DNA of 64,000 nucleotides from Streptomyces sp. NBC_00576. GTDB lineage: Bacteria; Actinomycetota; Actinomycetes; Streptomycetales; Streptomycetaceae. This document shows, in pieces, positions 62,818 to 64,000 of the stretch. The translations under genes were made by a program, and so were the position numbers. How positions within the stretch are numbered: position 1 is the first letter of the stretch; every line of letters begins with the position of its first letter. The notes under the pieces are model-generated. The model worked only from the letters and a program-made list of their open reading frames with translations, ran no database searches and was not told the DNA's origin. The stretch covers positions 4,216,001 to 4,280,000 of the forward strand of contig NZ_CP107780.1 of NCBI RefSeq assembly GCF_036345175.1. Reading direction: 5' to 3'.

Positions 62818-64000
62818 TCACGCCGGGATGACCGCCGACACCCGAAACCCCCCGGCCTCCGTCGGCCCGGACACGAAGACACCGCCCAGCGCGGCGACCC
62901 GCTCCTTCATCCCGAGCAGACCGTTGCCGCCCGACGGAAACCGCACCTCGGAACCCGAAGCGGGCTCGGGCGGCGGCTCGTTCTCCACCTGCATCGCGAC
63001 CTCATCACCCCGATGAGCCAGCCGTATGTGCGTCTTCGCGCCCGCCGCGTGCTTGTGGACGTTCGTCAACGCCTCCTGCACCACCCGGTACGCGGTCTGC
63101 TCCACCTCCGCGCCGTACAGCCGCGCGTCCCCCTCCACCGACAGATCCACGACCATCCCCGCGGCCGCCGACTGTCCGATCAGCTCCTCCAACTCGGACA
63201 GACAGGGCCCGTCCCCCACCCCCTCGCTCTCGCTCTCGCTCTCGCTCTCGCTCTCGGCAGCACGGGAGGCGGCCACGGCCGCGGCCACCCCCACCGCCGC
63301 CAACGGCACACCGTGCACCCGCCGTTCCAGCCCCTCCCCGGACCGAAGCACCCCGAGCATCTCCCGCAGCTCGGTCAACGCCTGGCGCCCCATGTCCCCC
63401 ACAAGGGCGGCGTTCCGCACAGCCTTCTCGGGATCCTTCCGAGCGACCGCCTGCAGAGCCGCGGCATGCACCACCATCAGACTCACCCGGTGCGCCACGA
63501 CGTCGTGCATCTCGCGGGCGATACGCGTCCGCTCCTCGTTCCGCGCCCACTCCGCCCGCTCCTCGGCCCGCTCCGCCAGCAGCTGAAGCTCCCGCTCCAG
63601 ACTGTCGGCGCGTTCCCTGAGACTCTCCATCAGCCGCCGCCGCGCCCCCACATACAGCCCGAGAAGCAGCGGCGGCGCGGTAACCCCGAGCGACGTGGTG
63701 ATGGCGACAACAGGGACCAACCAGTCCCCGATCTTCAACCCCCCGTCCGCCACGCCCGGATGGGACCACCGTACGAACGTCACGATCAGCGTTCCCACCA
63801 TCGCCATCCCCGCGAGCGCCCCGATGATCCGCCGGGGCAGCTCGGAGGCGGCGAGCGTGTAGAGCCCGACGATGCCCATCAGATAGCCCATCTGGGCCGG
63901 CGCGACAGCGATGGAAACAAGCACGACGGAAATCGGCCACCGTCGACGCAGCAACAGCACGGACCCGGCAACAAGCCCGAACACGATCCCTGCGGACAAC
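62818..64000 (-). CDS. Sensor histidine kinase (HisKA_3 type), N-terminus beyond window
   Basis: At least 394 residues are visible; the 5' end is off the window. Several hydrophobic helices precede a dimerisation/phosphotransfer region with REMHDVVAHRVSLMVVHAAA (phospho-accepting His) and a HATPase_c domain with VVQEALTNVHKHA, GGNGLLGMKERVAALGG. This is the NarX/DesK-like class that pairs with LuxR-type regulators. A Ser-Glu repeat sits between the two domains. No response-regulator gene lies on this side. Confidence 0.92.
   Translation of the reverse strand, partial: LSAGIVFGLVAGSVLLLRRRWPISVVLVSIAVAPAQMGYLMGIVGLYTLAASELPRRIIGALAGMAMVGTLIVTFVRWSHPGVADGGLKIGDWLVPVVAITTSLGVTAPPLLLGLYVGARRRLMESLRERADSLERELQLLAERAEERAEWARNEERTRIAREMHDVVAHRVSLMVVHAAALQAVARKDPEKAVRNAALVGDMGRQALTELREMLGVLRSGEGLERRVHGVPLAAVGVAAAVAASRAAESESESESESEGVGDGPCLSELEELIGQSAAAGMVVDLSVEGDARLYGAEVEQTAYRVVQEALTNVHKHAAGAKTHIRLAHRGDEVAMQVENEPPPEPASGSEVRFPSGGNGLLGMKERVAALGGVFVSGPTEAGGFRVSAVIPA
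63223..63256. repeat. Hexanucleotide (CTCGCT) repeat in the histidine kinase gene
   Basis: Five full units and a partial, encoding alternating Ser-Glu in the linker before the ATPase domain. Any change in copy number stays in frame. Confidence 0.88.

Overview
This window is high-GC Streptomyces chromosome. The evidence is the codon use, GGAGG-type ribosome binding sites, frequent GTG starts, paired resuscitation-promoting-factor genes, DUF397/DUF5753 regulator pairs, and a tRNA-Leu with anticodon UAA that matches bldA. The order ndh, ppx, DUF501, ftsB-like, eno, rpfA, rpf, P450, mazG, kinase, mfd resembles the conserved core of the S. coelicolor chromosome as I remember it; I could not run an alignment.

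Left part (1-19.2 kb): a truncated secreted subtilisin-type protease divergent from a LysR regulator whose 8th codon is TTA, a thiolase, small conserved proteins, a Bax-inhibitor-1 membrane protein, a frameshifted DUF6262 gene left from a mobile element, a MarR-linked redox operon (quinone-oxidoreductase-like, old yellow enzyme, MarR, with an NmrA-like protein after a gap) behind a palindrome-rich promoter, pobA with an isolated operator, bldA, an FtsX-type ABC exporter and a cyclopropane-fatty-acid-synthase-like methyltransferase.

Core part (19.4-44.1 kb): ndh with an upstream Rex-type operator, then ppx, DUF501, an FtsB-like division protein and enolase. Two Rpf cell-wall hydrolases follow, the first behind a c-di-AMP (ydaO) riboswitch. 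Next come a P450, mazG, a SurA-like lipoprotein, a DUF1906 protein, a Ser/Thr kinase with its membrane partner, an unusual N6-methylase-like protein, lipoproteins, an HNH nuclease and mfd.

Accessory patch (44.1-50.2 kb): a MazF/PemK-like toxin without a visible antitoxin, a decayed IS701-type transposase, an EcsC-family protein and a DUF5753/DUF397 regulator pair. The divergent ATP-binding partner of that pair is reduced to its first 32 codons beside a TnpB-like gene that lacks the zinc-finger cysteines.

Right part (50.2-64 kb): a second FtsX-type ABC exporter, a 14-helix MFS exporter and a DivIVA/FilP-like coiled-coil protein. Then comes a four-gene polymorphic-toxin-type cluster: an 1138-residue protein (Imm35-like, about 560 residues of collagen-like repeat, deaminase-like domain, SUKH-4), a WHH-nuclease-like/SUKH-1 fusion, and divergently a YwqJ-like deaminase with a SUKH-3 protein. 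This cluster is the most interesting part of the window. The window ends inside a sensor histidine kinase gene.
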